DNA of 52,230 nt from Ideonella sp. A 288 (lineage in GTDB: Bacteria > Pseudomonadota > Gammaproteobacteria > Burkholderiales > Burkholderiaceae_C). The stretch covers positions 1 through 52,230 of the forward strand of contig NZ_MWLO01000157.1 in NCBI RefSeq assembly GCF_002198735.1. The letters run 5' to 3'. Position numbers and translations under genes: made by a program. The notes beneath the pieces were generated by a model that was not told the origin of the DNA, searched no databases, and was given only the letters and a program-made list of their open reading frames with translations. This document shows positions 26,515-35,088 of this stretch, piece by piece; position 1 is the first letter of the stretch, and every line of letters begins with the position of its first letter.

Positions 26515-27552
26515 TCAGTCCGCCGACCGGTCCAGCGGCCAGCGGGGCCGCACGTCGAAGGCATAGTCCTTCGACGCGGCGGCCACGCCGGCCTGCAGCC
26601 GCATCGCACCGGCCAACGCGATCATCGCGCCGTTGTCCGTGCACAGGCTCAGTTCAGGGTAGTGGATGCGCAGCCCGTGTCGTCTGGCCGCAGCGTCCAA
26701 TTGGCGGCGCAGTTCGGCGTTGGCGCCGACGCCGCCCGACACCACCAGCCGATCGAGCCCGCTCTCGCGCAGCGCCGACATCGACTTCTTCATCAGCACT
26801 TCCACGATGGCGGCCTGCGTCGAGGCGGCCAGGTCGGCACGTTGGCCTGACGTGGGTACGTCGCCCAGGCGGCGGAACTGCGTCATCACCGCGGTCTTGA
26901 GACCGGCGAACGAGAAGTCGAGGTTCCCGCTGTGCAGCAGTGGCCGAGGCAGTGCGAAGGCCGACGGATTGCCCTGAGCCGCCAATCGCGACAGCGCCGG
27001 TCCGCCCGGGTAGCCGAGCCCCAGCAGCTTGGCGGATTTGTCGAAGGCCTCGCCCGCCGCGTCGTCGATGGTCTCGCCGAGCAGGCGGTAGCTGCCCACG
27101 GCCTCCACCTGCATCAGCTGCGTGTGCCCGCCGGACACCAGCAGGGCGATGAACGGAAACTGCGGCGGGTCGGCCGACAGGAACGGCGACAGCAGGTGTC
27201 CTTCGAGGTGGTGCACACCCAGCACCGGCCGATCAAGCGCCGCACCCAGCGCACAGGCCACGCCGGCGCCGACGAGCAGCGCGCCCGCCAGGCCCGGCCC
27301 GCGTGTGTAGGCCACCACGTCGACATCGGCCAGGGTGCATCCGGCATCGGCCAGCACCTCGCGGGCCAGCGGCAGCACGCGGCGGATGTGGTCGCGCGAG
27401 GCCAGTTCGGGCACCACGCCGCCGTAGGCCTCGTGCATTTGCACCTGGCTGTGCAGCGCATGCGACAACAGCCGCGGCACCGCGGCCCCGTCGGTGGCAA
27501 CCAGGGCCACGCCGGTCTCGTCGCAGGAGGATTCGATGCCCAGGACATTCAT
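26515..27552 (-). CDS. tsaD: tRNA N6-threonylcarbamoyladenosine transferase
   Basis: 345-residue ASKHA-fold enzyme that transfers threonylcarbamoyl to A37 of ANN-decoding tRNAs, working with TsaB, TsaE and TsaC elsewhere. Features: [17 protein letters not shown] phosphate-binding start, the metal-binding HHLEGH motif (His115, His119), [10 protein letters not shown], and [11 protein letters not shown] plus [12 protein letters not shown] in the C-terminal lobe with the third metal ligand Asp. Length is normal. No obvious operon partners; it ends against hsp20. Confidence 0.98.
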   Translation of the reverse strand: MNVLGIESSCDETGVALVATDGAAVPRLLSHALHSQVQMHEAYGGVVPELASRDHIRRVLPLAREVLADAGCTLADVDVVAYTRGPGLAGALLVGAGVACALGAALDRPVLGVHHLEGHLLSPFLSADPPQFPFIALLVSGGHTQLMQVEAVGSYRLLGETIDDAAGEAFDKSAKLLGLGYPGGPALSRLAAQGNPSAFALPRPLLHSGNLDFSFAGLKTAVMTQFRRLGDVPTSGQRADLAASTQAAIVEVLMKKSMSALRESGLDRLVVSGGVGANAELRRQLDAAARRHGLRIHYPELSLCTDNGAMIALAGAMRLQAGVAAASKDYAFDVRPRWPLDRSAD

Positions 27553-27646
27553 GCGACGGGCAGTGTAGTGGGCCGGTTCCCGGTGGCGGCGTCACCGGTC
27601 ACTGCGGCGACACGGGCCGACCGGCGGTGACGCCAGAATCCGGGCC

Positions 27647-28315
27647 ATGGGAACCCTCTTCCTCGTGCGCCATGGCCAGGCCTCGTTCGGCACCGACAAC
27701 TACGACCGGCTCAGTGACCTCGGCCGCCGGCAATGCCTGCGCCTGGGCGAATACCTGAAGGGCCGCGGGCTGCCCTTCGACGCGGTGCTCACCGGCACGC
27801 TGCAGCGCCAGATCCAGTCGTGGGACGCGATCGCCGAGGGGGCCGCGTTGGACGCCACCCCGCTGCAGTGGCCTGGACTGAACGAGTACGACAGCGCGGC
27901 GGTGATCGCCACGGTGCACCCCGAACCTCTGACGCGCCCGACCTCGGCCGAGGAATACCGCCACCACTTCCGCCTGCTGCGCAACGGCCTGCAGCGCTGG
28001 ATGGCCGGCACCGCGCAGCCGGTGGGCATGCCCAGTTACCGAGACTTCGTGGGCGGCGTGACCGGCGCGCTCGACCACGTGCGCAGCCAGTGTGAGGGCA
28101 ACGTGCTGCTGGTCAGCAGCGGCGGGCCCATCTCCACCGCGGTGGGACAGATCCTGGGCACCGCGCCCGAGGTGACGATCGAGTTGAACCTGCGCATCCG
28201 CAACAGTTCGATCACCGAGTTCGCCTTCACCCCGAAGCGCCACATGCTGGTGACCTACAACACCCTGCCCCACCTCGAAGGCGAGGCATACCGGGACTGG
28301 ATCACCTACACCTGA
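27647..28315 (+). CDS. Histidine-phosphatase-fold protein with altered second His motif
   Basis: 222-residue protein of the phosphoglycerate mutase / histidine phosphatase superfamily. The phosphoacceptor motif LVRHGQ is intact (Arg8, His9, Gly10), as are LSDLGRRQ and a candidate acid residue in LNEYDS. However, the second active-site motif, normally SHGG, reads SSGG at residues 157-160, so the conserved second histidine is replaced by Ser158. Catalysis may be weak, use another base, or be lost. I have a recollection that Burkholderiales relatives share SSGG. It is convergent with fdx, 12 nt away. Confidence 0.85.
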   Translation: MGTLFLVRHGQASFGTDNYDRLSDLGRRQCLRLGEYLKGRGLPFDAVLTGTLQRQIQSWDAIAEGAALDATPLQWPGLNEYDSAAVIATVHPEPLTRPTSAEEYRHHFRLLRNGLQRWMAGTAQPVGMPSYRDFVGGVTGALDHVRSQCEGNVLLVSSGGPISTAVGQILGTAPEVTIELNLRIRNSSITEFAFTPKRHMLVTYNTLPHLEGEAYRDWITYT

Positions 28316-28327
28316 CGCTGCCGGCGG

Positions 28328-28666
28328 TCAGTGGTTCTCGCGGGCGTGGTTGATCGTGTACTTCGGGATCTCGATGGTCAGGTCCTGGCCCGCCACGATG
28401 GCCTGGCAGCTCAGGCGCGACTGCGGTTCCAGGCCCCAGGCCCGGTCGAGCAGATCTTCCTCGGCCTCGTCGGGCTCGCCCAGGCTGGCATAGCCCTGGC
28501 GCACGATGACGTGGCAGGTGGTGCAGGCACAGCTCATCTCGCAGGCATGCTCGATGGCGATGCCATGGTCGAGCAAGGCCTCGCAGACGGAGGTACCGCG
28601 CGGCACCTCGAGGCTGCGGCCTTCGGGACAGAGTTCGGCGTGCGGCAGGATCTTGATGACGGGCAT
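28328..28666 (-). CDS. fdx: ISC-type [2Fe-2S] ferredoxin
   Basis: 112-residue adrenodoxin-type ferredoxin that supplies electrons for iron-sulfur cluster assembly. The four cluster ligands are Cys42, Cys48, Cys51 (ACEMSCACTTC) and Cys87 (LSCQAI), with positions matching E. coli Fdx. An extra Cys46 lies inside the motif, as in other ISC ferredoxins. It is the last gene of the isc cluster, 5 nt after hscA; I see no iscX after it. Confidence 0.97.
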   Translation of the reverse strand: MPVIKILPHAELCPEGRSLEVPRGTSVCEALLDHGIAIEHACEMSCACTTCHVIVRQGYASLGEPDEAEEDLLDRAWGLEPQSRLSCQAIVAGQDLTIEIPKYTINHARENH

Positions 28667-28671
28667 GGTGG

Positions 28672-30528
28672 TCAGACGTCCTCGACCTTGCGGCCAGTGA
28701 GCGCGGCGCGGATGCCGCGGTTCATGCGGGCAGCGGCAAAGCCCTCGGTGCCCTTGGCCAGGGCCTCGACGGCCGTGTCGATGGCGGCATGGTCCTCTTC
28801 GGCGGCCACGCGCGCCAGGCCGGACAGCAGGGCCTCGATCGACTCGCGCTCGCCGTCGTCGAGCAATGCCCCGTCGGCGGCCAGGGCGGCGCGGGTGGCC
28901 AGCGTCATGCGCTCGGCCTCGACCCTCGACTCGCGCAGCGAGCGCACGGCCATGTCGACTTCGGCACTGTCGAAGCCCTCGCGCAGCATGCGGGCGATGT
29001 CGTCGTCGGCCAGGCCATAGCTGGGCTTGACGACCACCGAGGATTCAACGCCAGAGCCCTGCTCTCGCGCAGACACGCTGAGCAGGCCATCGGCATCGAC
29101 CTGGAAGGTGACCCGGATGCGCGCGGCGCCGGCCACCATCGGCGGGATGCCCCGCAGCTCGAAGCGGGCCAGCGAGCGGCAGTCGGACACCAGTTCGCGC
29201 TCGCCCTGCACCACGTGGATGGCCATCGCCGTCTGGCCGTCCTTGAAGGTGGTGAATTCCTGCGCCTTGGCCACCGGGATGGTGGTGTTGCGCTCGATGA
29301 CGCGCTCGACCAGGCCGCCCATGGTCTCGAGGCCCAACGACAGCGGGATGACGTCGAGCAGCAGCAGTTCGCCGTCCTGGCTGTTGCCTGCCAGGGCATT
29401 GGCCTGGATGGCGGCACCGACGGCCACCACCTCGTCGGGGTTGAGGTTGATCAGCGGCGGCCTGCCGAACAGCTCGCCCACCGCGGTGCGCACCGCCGGC
29501 ATGCGGGTGGAGCCGCCGACCATCACCACGCCCTGCACCTCCGCCTTGCCGATGCGGGCATCGCGCAGCACCTTGCGCACCGCCGCGAGCGTGCGTTCCA
29601 CCAGCGGACGTGTCATCGCATCGAACTGCTCGCGCGTCACCCGCACGTCGAGCGGTGTGTCGCCCAGCAGGCACGACAGCGTTGCGTCATCGGCCGTCGT
29701 CAGCGCCTCCTTGGTCGCCCGGGCGGCCACCAGCACCGCTCGCTTGGCCTGCGCCGTGTCGGCATGGCGGCCTGCCTGATGCAATGCCCAGTCAGCCAGC
29801 GCCTGGTCGAAGTCGTCGCCGCCGAGCGCCGAGTCGCCGCCGGTGGCCACCACCTCGAAGACGCCACGCGACAGGCGCAGCAGCGAGATGTCGAAGGTGC
29901 CACCGCCGAGGTCGTACACCGCGTAGAGGCCCTCGCTGCCGTTGTCCAGGCCATAGGCCACCGCCGCGGCGGTGGGCTCGTTGATCAGGCGCAGCACGTT
30001 GAGGCCGGCCAGTTGCGCAGCATCCTTCGTGGCCTGGCGCTGGGCATCGTCGAAGTAGGCCGGCACGGTGATCACCGCGCCGAACAGGTCGTCGGCGAAG
30101 GTGTCCTCGGCCCGATGCCGGAGCGTGGCCAGGATCTCGGCCGACACCTCGACCGGCGACTTGCGCCCGGCCCGGGTGTCCAGCGCCACCATGCCGGGCT
30201 GGTCGACGAAGCGATAGGGCAGACGCTCGTGGCCATGGATGTCGGCCAGCCGACGGCCCATGAAACGCTTCACCGACACGATGGTGTTCTCGGGGTCTTC
30301 GGCCTGCACCGCGAGCGCCTCGTGGCCGATCTGACGGCGCTGGGCGTCGACGTAGCGCACGACCGAAGGCAGCAGGACGCGACCTTCTCCGTCCGGCAGG
30401 CATTCGGCCACGCCATGGCGCACGGCGGCCACGAGCGAATGGGTGGTGCCCAGGTCGATGCCTACCGCAACGCGTCGCGCATGCGGGTCGGGTGCCTGGC
30501 CGGGTTCGGAGATCTGCAGCAGAGCCAT
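28672..30528 (-). CDS. hscA: Fe-S assembly Hsp70 chaperone HscA
   Basis: 618-residue specialised Hsp70 that, with HscB, drives cluster release from IscU. The nucleotide-binding domain starts with [20 protein letters not shown] and includes [34 protein letters not shown] and [12 protein letters not shown]. The substrate-binding domain begins near residue 390 ([14 protein letters not shown]). Its length and the missing long C-terminal tail distinguish HscA from DnaK. It lies 59 nt after hscB, a gap in which I see nothing notable. Confidence 0.98.
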   Translation of the reverse strand: MALLQISEPGQAPDPHARRVAVGIDLGTTHSLVAAVRHGVAECLPDGEGRVLLPSVVRYVDAQRRQIGHEALAVQAEDPENTIVSVKRFMGRRLADIHGHERLPYRFVDQPGMVALDTRAGRKSPVEVSAEILATLRHRAEDTFADDLFGAVITVPAYFDDAQRQATKDAAQLAGLNVLRLINEPTAAAVAYGLDNGSEGLYAVYDLGGGTFDISLLRLSRGVFEVVATGGDSALGGDDFDQALADWALHQAGRHADTAQAKRAVLVAARATKEALTTADDATLSCLLGDTPLDVRVTREQFDAMTRPLVERTLAAVRKVLRDARIGKAEVQGVVMVGGSTRMPAVRTAVGELFGRPPLINLNPDEVVAVGAAIQANALAGNSQDGELLLLDVIPLSLGLETMGGLVERVIERNTTIPVAKAQEFTTFKDGQTAMAIHVVQGERELVSDCRSLARFELRGIPPMVAGAARIRVTFQVDADGLLSVSAREQGSGVESSVVVKPSYGLADDDIARMLREGFDSAEVDMAVRSLRESRVEAERMTLATRAALAADGALLDDGERESIEALLSGLARVAAEEDHAAIDTAVEALAKGTEGFAAARMNRGIRAALTGRKVEDV

Positions 30529-30587
30529 GGGGGGTATTGTCGGTTCAGAGGCCTAGAGCGTCTTGGGCGGGCCCGATCGGAAGCAGT

Positions 30588-31106
30588 TCAGGCGTCGAGC
30601 GCTTCGAGGCGACGGCGGATGTCATCGCGAAAGCGGGCGACGAACATCAGGGCCCTGACCTGTTGCGCGGCCGCAGGCGCATCGCTGCGTTCGTCCAGTG
30701 CCACGCGCAAGGCGTCCTGCAGCACGCGTTCCTGGGCGGCGACGGCCTCGTCGAGGGCCTCGACCTGGGCCACGCCCACGGCATCGTCGAGCGCCTCGCG
30801 CCAGGCCATCTGCTGCATCAGGAAGGCCGCCGGCATCGCGGTGTTGTTCTCGGCCTGGATCGGTGCACCGCGCAGCTCGCAGAGGTAGGCGCCGCGCTGC
30901 AGCGGGTCCTTCAGACGCTGGTAGGCCTCGTTGACCCGAACAGCCCACTGCATCGCCACCCGCTGGGCCGAGCCGCCCTCGCCCGCGAATCGGTCCGGGT
31001 GCACCTGCGACTGCAGGGCCCGCCACTGCGCGTCGAGCGCCGCGCGGTCGAGCGCGAACATCGGCGTCAGGCCGAACAGCGTGAAGTCGTCGTCGTCGAG
31101 TTTCAT
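30588..31106 (-). CDS. hscB: Fe-S assembly J-domain co-chaperone HscB
   Basis: 172-residue DnaJ-type co-chaperone that delivers IscU to HscA. The J domain occupies about residues 8-80 with the essential HPD motif at His36-Pro37-Asp38 (QVHPDRFAG), and the C-terminal helical domain for IscU binding follows (MQQMAWREALDDA). I place the start at 31106 (MKLDDDDFTLFGL), only 4 nt after the stop of the GNAT gene, which suggests translational coupling to that gene. Confidence 0.96.
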   Translation of the reverse strand: MKLDDDDFTLFGLTPMFALDRAALDAQWRALQSQVHPDRFAGEGGSAQRVAMQWAVRVNEAYQRLKDPLQRGAYLCELRGAPIQAENNTAMPAAFLMQQMAWREALDDAVGVAQVEALDEAVAAQERVLQDALRVALDERSDAPAAAQQVRALMFVARFRDDIRRRLEALDA

Positions 31107-31110
31107 GGGG

Positions 31111-31593
31111 TCAAAGGCGCTTTTCGTAGAACACCGACAGTCCATTGTCGGGATAGCCACCGAAGGGCCCGCGGGGCCCATAGCCACAGCGCTCGTAGAG
31201 TCGAACGGCCTCGGTCTGGTCACGTCCGGTCTCGAGCAAGGCCCGGTCCAGCCCCTCTGAAAGCAACTGCTGTTCCAGCGAGTCCAACACCTGCTCCGCG
31301 AGGCGCTGACCACGCCAGGCCGGGGCGACATACATGCGCTTGACTTCACCGTAGGCCACGCCGCCGGTCTCGGCCTCGGCGGCCATCAGGCGCACCGCCC
31401 CGCAACCCACGGCCCGCCCCTGGACTCGAGCGACGACGAATCGGACATCGGACGCCACCAGCGCCTGCACGTCCAGGATGTGATTGGCTTCGGGCGGGTA
31501 CAGGCTGGCCAGGTAAGCGTCCAGCGCATTGAGCAATGCACGCACCTCGGGCTGGTCCGGGCGCTCGGGACGGATCACGGTGTCGGTGCTCAT
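31111..31593 (-). CDS. GNAT-family N-acetyltransferase inside the isc cluster
   Basis: 160-residue acetyl-CoA-dependent acetyltransferase. The GNAT core is seen in VKRMYVAPAWRGQRLAEQVL (motif A with the R-G-Q-R-L pyrophosphate loop, about residues 86-105) and ALLETGRDQTEAVRLYERCG (motif B), ending in GYPDNGLSVFYEKRL. The substrate is unknown. Its position is odd: it lies between iscA and hscB, 4 nt ahead of hscB, where most isc operons have nothing. A terminator-like hairpin separates it from iscA. Start ATG 31593; a GTG directly before it is also possible. Confidence 0.88.
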   Translation of the reverse strand: MSTDTVIRPERPDQPEVRALLNALDAYLASLYPPEANHILDVQALVASDVRFVVARVQGRAVGCGAVRLMAAEAETGGVAYGEVKRMYVAPAWRGQRLAEQVLDSLEQQLLSEGLDRALLETGRDQTEAVRLYERCGYGPRGPFGGYPDNGLSVFYEKRL

Positions 31594-31613
31594 CACGGCT
31601 CACACAAAAACAA

Positions 31614-31640
31614 GGGCGCGGAGCAGAACACGCCGCGCCC
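31614..31640 (-). terminator. Intrinsic-terminator-like hairpin after iscA
   Basis: On the minus strand GGGCGCGG (31633-31640) pairs perfectly with CCGCGCCC (31614-31621) across an 11-nt loop, then runs into TTGTTTTTGTGTG. It starts 30 nt after the iscA stop and precedes the GNAT gene. The 8-bp GC stem followed by a T-rich tail is a good rho-independent terminator, which would split iscRSUA from the acetyltransferase-hscBA-fdx genes. Confidence 0.75.
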
Positions 31641-31669
31641 GGACGACCCAGCCCGACCCCAAGGGCCGG

Positions 31670-31993
31670 TCAGACGCGGAACGATTCGCCGCAGCCGCAG
31701 CGGTCTTTCTCGCGCGGGTTGTGGAACTTGAAGCCTTCGTTCAGGCCTTCGCGGACGAAGTCCAGTTCGGTGCCGTCGAGGTAGGGCAGGCTCTTGGGAT
31801 CGATGAGCACCTTGACGCCGTGGTCCTCGAAGACATGGTCTTCGGGTGCCACGTCGTCGGCGTACTCGAGCTTGTAGGCCAGGCCGGAGCAGCCGGTCGT
31901 CTTGACACCCAGGCGCACACCGACGCCCTTGCCGCGCTTGGCGATGTAGCGCGACACGTGGCGTGCCGCGGCTTCGGACAATGTGACAGCCAT
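31670..31993 (-). CDS. iscA: Iron-sulfur cluster assembly A-type protein IscA
   Basis: 107-residue A-type carrier. The three cluster- or iron-binding cysteines are Cys35 ([12 protein letters not shown]) and Cys99 and Cys101 (DRCGCGESF). Length fits IscA rather than the longer NfuA; ErpA is very similar, but the place 4 nt after iscU favours IscA. I set the start at 31993 ([13 protein letters not shown]). Confidence 0.95.
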   Translation of the reverse strand: MAVTLSEAAARHVSRYIAKRGKGVGVRLGVKTTGCSGLAYKLEYADDVAPEDHVFEDHGVKVLIDPKSLPYLDGTELDFVREGLNEGFKFHNPREKDRCGCGESFRV

Positions 31994-31997
31994 GGGC

Positions 31998-32414
31998 TCA
32001 GTGGGTCGAGTGTTCTGCGGCGGGCTGGGCCACGCCATGCTTGGCCTTGTAGTCGTCCACGGCCGCCTTGATCGCATCCTCGGCCAGGATGGAACAGTGG
32101 ATCTTGACCGGCGGCAATGCCAGTTCTTCGGCGATGTTGGTGTTCTTGATCTCCAGCGCCTGGTCGAGGGTCTTGCCCTTGACCCATTCGGTGACCAAGG
32201 AACTGCTGGCGATGGCCGACCCGCAGCCGTAGGTCTTGAAGCGCGCGTCCTCGATCAAGCCCGTGGCCGGGTTCACCTTGATCTGCAGTTTCATCACGTC
32301 GCCGCAGGCCGGCGCACCGACCATGCCGGTGCCGACGGAATCGTCACCCTTCTCGAACGAACCGACGTTGCGGGGATTTTCGTAGTGGTCGATGACCTTG
32401 TCGCTGTATGCCAT
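31998..32414 (-). CDS. iscU: Iron-sulfur cluster scaffold IscU
   Basis: 138-residue scaffold on which IscS sulfur and iron are assembled. Cys37 with Asp39 ([11 protein letters not shown]), Cys64 ([11 protein letters not shown]) and Cys107 ([12 protein letters not shown]) form the assembly site. The LPPVKIH segment is the HscA recognition loop (LPPVK). The C-terminus has a few extra residues ([13 protein letters not shown]) relative to E. coli. It lies between iscS (27 nt) and iscA (4 nt). Confidence 0.98.
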   Translation of the reverse strand: MAYSDKVIDHYENPRNVGSFEKGDDSVGTGMVGAPACGDVMKLQIKVNPATGLIEDARFKTYGCGSAIASSSLVTEWVKGKTLDQALEIKNTNIAEELALPPVKIHCSILAEDAIKAAVDDYKAKHGVAQPAAEHSTH

Positions 32415-32441
32415 GGCTATGCTCCGGTGTACTGGGCGTGC

Positions 32442-33656
32442 TCAGTGAGCGGCCCACTGGATCGAATTGATGTCGACGCCCTCGCGGTACATGTCCCACA
32501 AGGGCGACAGTTCGCGCAGCTTGGCCACCCGGTCCTTGAGGGTGGCGACGGCGTAGTCGATCTCGGCTTCCGTGGTGAAGCGCCCGATCGTCATGCGCAG
32601 GCTGGAATGCGCCAGTTCGTCGCTGCGGCCCAACGCGCGCAGCACATAGCTGGGCTCCAGGCTGGCGGAGGTGCAGGCCGAGCCCGAGGACACCGCGATG
32701 CCCTTGACGCCCATGATGAGCGACTCGCCCTCGACGAAATTGAAGGAGATGTTCAGGTTGTGCGGCACGCGGCGCTCGAGGTCGCCGTTGACGAAGGTCT
32801 GCTCGATGTCCTGCAGGCCGCTCAGCAACTTGTGGTGCAGCATGCGGATGCGCTCCTGCTCGGCACCCATCTCTTCTCGGGCGATGCGGAAGGCCTCGCC
32901 CATGCCGACGATCTGGTGCGTGGGCAGCGTGCCCGAGCGCATGCCGCGCTCGTGGCCGCCCCCGTGCATCTGGGCCTCGATGCGCACGCGGGGCTTGCGC
33001 CGCACGTACAGTGCCCCGATGCCCTTGGGGCCATAGGTCTTGTGCGAGGCCAGGCTCATCAGGTCGACCGGCAGCGTGGCCAGATCGATCGCCACCTTGC
33101 CGGTGGCCTGGGCCGCGTCGACGTGGAACACGATGCCGCGCTCGCGGCACATCGCGCCGATGGCCGGGATGTCCTGGATCACGCCGATCTCGTTGTTCAC
33201 GAGCATCACCGAGACGAGGATGGTGTCGGGCCGCAGCGCGTCCTTCAGGCGGTCGAGGTCGAGCAGGCCGTTGGGCTGCACGTCGAGGTAGGTGACTTCG
33301 AAGCCCTGGCGCTCGAGTTCGCGCGTGGTATCGAGCACGGCCTTGTGCTCGGTCTTCACCGTGACCAGGTGCTTGCCGCGGGTCTTGTAGAACTGCGCAG
33401 CGCCCTTGATGGCCAGGTTGTTGGATTCGGTGGCACCGGACGTCCAGACGATCTCGCGGGGGTCGGCACCGATGAGTTCGGCCACCTGCACGCGGGACTT
33501 CTCGACGATCTCCTCGGCCTCCCAGCCCCAGGCGTGACTGCGGGACGCCGGGTTGCCGAAGTGCTCGCGCAACCACGGGATCATGGCATCGACGACACGG
33601 GGGTCCACCGGCGTGGTCGCGCCGTAATCGAGGTAGATGGGGAAGTGCGGGGTCAT
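32442..33656 (-). CDS. iscS: Cysteine desulfurase IscS
   Basis: 404-residue PLP enzyme converting cysteine to alanine and loading sulfur on its own cysteine. PLP Lys206 lies in [12 protein letters not shown] and the persulfide Cys328 in [13 protein letters not shown]; both positions match E. coli IscS exactly. The C-terminal [19 protein letters not shown], which docks IscU, is complete. It begins 22 nt after iscR. Confidence 0.98.
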   Translation of the reverse strand: MTPHFPIYLDYGATTPVDPRVVDAMIPWLREHFGNPASRSHAWGWEAEEIVEKSRVQVAELIGADPREIVWTSGATESNNLAIKGAAQFYKTRGKHLVTVKTEHKAVLDTTRELERQGFEVTYLDVQPNGLLDLDRLKDALRPDTILVSVMLVNNEIGVIQDIPAIGAMCRERGIVFHVDAAQATGKVAIDLATLPVDLMSLASHKTYGPKGIGALYVRRKPRVRIEAQMHGGGHERGMRSGTLPTHQIVGMGEAFRIAREEMGAEQERIRMLHHKLLSGLQDIEQTFVNGDLERRVPHNLNISFNFVEGESLIMGVKGIAVSSGSACTSASLEPSYVLRALGRSDELAHSSLRMTIGRFTTEAEIDYAVATLKDRVAKLRELSPLWDMYREGVDINSIQWAAH

Positions 33657-33678
33657 GTCAGGTGATGGAAATTGCGGT

Positions 33679-34212
33679 TCACTTGGTCAATACGCCACCG
33701 AGCGCGAACACCGAGTTCGGCGCGGTGATCTTGATGGGCTTGACGACGGGCACGGTCGAGATGGCGCGCTTGATCGGCGTCTCCTCGATCGACACGCCCT
33801 TGGCCAACTGGTCGTCCACCAGCTTCTTCAACGAGATCGAGTCGAGGTATTCGATCATCTTCTGGTTCAGGCTGGCCCACAGGTCGTGCGTCATGCAGCG
33901 GCCCGCGTCGTCACCCATGCAGTTTTCCTTGCCGCCGCAGCCGGTGGCGTCGATCGGTTCGTCGACGGCCACGATGATGTCGGCGACGGTGATCTCGTCG
34001 GACTTGCGGCCGAGCGAATAGCCGCCACCCGGCCCGCGGGTGCTCTCCACCAGCTCGTGCCGGCGGAGCTTGCCGAACAACTGTTCGAGGTAGGACAACG
34101 AGATCTGCTGCCGCTGGCTGATGGCGGCCAGGGCCACCGGCCCATTGTTCGATCGCAAGGCCAGATCGATCATCGCAGTGACCGCGAAGCGGCCTTTGGT
34201 GGTCAGACGCAT
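33679..34212 (-). CDS. iscR: Fe-S cluster-sensing repressor IscR
   Basis: 177-residue Rrf2-family winged-helix regulator. The N-terminal [19 protein letters not shown] and the recognition-helix region [20 protein letters not shown] are typical. The [2Fe-2S] ligands are Cys92, Cys98, Cys106 and His109; the third and fourth are two residues further on than in E. coli (104 and 107) because of an insertion in GDDAGRC. First gene of the operon iscRSUA. The promoter upstream contains a near-perfect IscR type 1 site, so negative autoregulation is expected. Confidence 0.96.
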   Translation of the reverse strand: MRLTTKGRFAVTAMIDLALRSNNGPVALAAISQRQQISLSYLEQLFGKLRRHELVESTRGPGGGYSLGRKSDEITVADIIVAVDEPIDATGCGGKENCMGDDAGRCMTHDLWASLNQKMIEYLDSISLKKLVDDQLAKGVSIEETPIKRAISTVPVVKPIKITAPNSVFALGGVLTK

Positions 34213-34286
34213 GACGTTCTCCTGATGGCCTTTCGGCGACTGGCGGACCCGCCCCTGAAGGATGCCCCAGGGACCGACCGTCCGCA

Positions 34287-34304
34287 TCCGGTGGATCCAC
34301 CGGA
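34287..34304 (-). promoter_or_regulatory. 18-bp perfect palindrome in the iscR leader
   Basis: TCCGGTGGATCCACCGGA is a perfect 18-bp dyad between the iscR promoter and start codon, about 30 nt after the predicted transcription start. As RNA it folds to a 7-bp stem with a 4-nt loop; as DNA it could be an operator. It does not match the IscR type 2 consensus. No T-run follows, so a simple terminator is unlikely. Confidence 0.5.
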
Positions 34305-34337
34305 CCAGCGCTGCCGGTTGTCCGACTGCGTTTGTCA

Positions 34338-34371
34338 AGTATAGCCTAAGCCGACTGATTTGGTCGAGATT
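34338..34371 (-). promoter_or_regulatory. iscR promoter with overlapping IscR type 1 site
   Basis: On the plus strand CCGACTGATTTGGTCGA (34351-34367) agrees at 16 of 17 core positions with the published type 1 IscR motif YYGACTRWWWYAGTCRR. On the minus strand TATACT (34338-34343) makes a good -10 and TCGACC (34362-34367) a fair -35 at 18 nt spacing, so the operator covers the -35 and spacer as in E. coli. Holo-IscR should therefore repress the isc operon. Confidence 0.8.
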
Positions 34372-34395
34372 GAGGCCTGGACGGCCTTGGGGGCG

Positions 34396-34920
34396 TCAGC
34401 GGGGCGAGTCGAGCCGCTGACGCAGCCGTTCGATCAGCCGATCGCACGCGGGTTCAATGAGATCGAGCACAAGGTCGAAACCCTGCGCCGTGCCGTAGTA
34501 CGGGTCGGGGATCTCTCGCACCAGATCGCTTCGGGGGGACAGGTCCAGCAACAGCGTGATCCGGTGGGCCATGTCCTGCGGGCAGCGCTCGAGCAGGTTC
34601 GACCGGTTGTCTTCGTCCATGACCACGACGTGCTCGAAGCGCTCGAAGTCGGCGTCGGTCACCTTGCGCGACCGCAGGCGGGTCAGATCGTAGCCACGGC
34701 GTGCGGCAGCAGCCACCGCGCGCGGATCGGCAGGCGCACCGCGATCGCCATGTGTGCCGGCGGAGTCGACCTCGACGCGGTGATCGAGGCCCAGGCGCGC
34801 CAACTTGTGGCGCAGCACGCCCTCGGCCATCGGCGAACGACAGATGTTGCCCATGCAGACCATCAGCACCCCCGTTTCATAGGCTTTGGGGGCGGGTCGG
34901 ATGCGTCTCCAGATCGACAT
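34396..34920 (-). CDS. Low-molecular-weight protein tyrosine phosphatase
   Basis: 174-residue phosphatase. The CX5R(S) catalytic loop reads CMGNICRS with nucleophile Cys22 and Arg28, and the general acid Asp is in IPDPYYG (about residue 143). In proteobacteria such enzymes often dephosphorylate exopolysaccharide tyrosine kinases, but no capsule genes lie nearby, so the partner is unknown. The N-terminal extension of about 17 residues before the core may be real or the start may be further in. It is upstream of iscR on the same strand, but iscR has its own promoter. Confidence 0.92.
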   Translation of the reverse strand: MSIWRRIRPAPKAYETGVLMVCMGNICRSPMAEGVLRHKLARLGLDHRVEVDSAGTHGDRGAPADPRAVAAAARRGYDLTRLRSRKVTDADFERFEHVVVMDEDNRSNLLERCPQDMAHRITLLLDLSPRSDLVREIPDPYYGTAQGFDLVLDLIEPACDRLIERLRQRLDSPR

Positions 34921-34945
34921 CGCACGAGCATACCTTCACTCGGCA

Positions 34946-34966
34946 GATGGCCCGACGGGCGCCATC
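34946..34966. other. Dyad 1 upstream of the PAS chemoreceptor
   Basis: GATGGC (34946-34951) and GCCATC (34961-34966) form a 6-bp stem, extended by CC/GG after one bulge. The segment GGCAGATGGC recurs 85 nt downstream in dyad 2. It lies in the 168-nt divergent gap between the tyrosine phosphatase and the chemoreceptor gene. Confidence 0.35.
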
Positions 34967-35023
34967 GAGGACTCCCCACAACGCGACACGCTTTGCAGCG
35001 GCTTTCCGGTCGATATCGGTGCA

Positions 35024-35062
35024 TTGGCGCTGGCAGATGGCGCCACCATCGGCCAACGCCAA
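35024..35062 (+). other. Dyad 2: long imperfect hairpin before the PAS chemoreceptor
   Basis: TTGGCG-TGGC-GATGG pairs with CCATC-GCCA-CGCCAA around a 5-nt loop: 15 of 17 positions pair over 39 nt, with two single mismatches. It ends 26 nt before the chemoreceptor start codon and has no T-run. It may be an mRNA leader structure or a protein-binding dyad. Confidence 0.5.
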
Positions 35063-35088
35063 CCGTTCAAGACAAGAGAGTCGACACA

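Noticed and set aside
34396-34920. Capsule or exopolysaccharide locus around the tyrosine phosphatase
   Set aside because: No tyrosine kinase, Wza or glycosyltransferase gene lies nearby.
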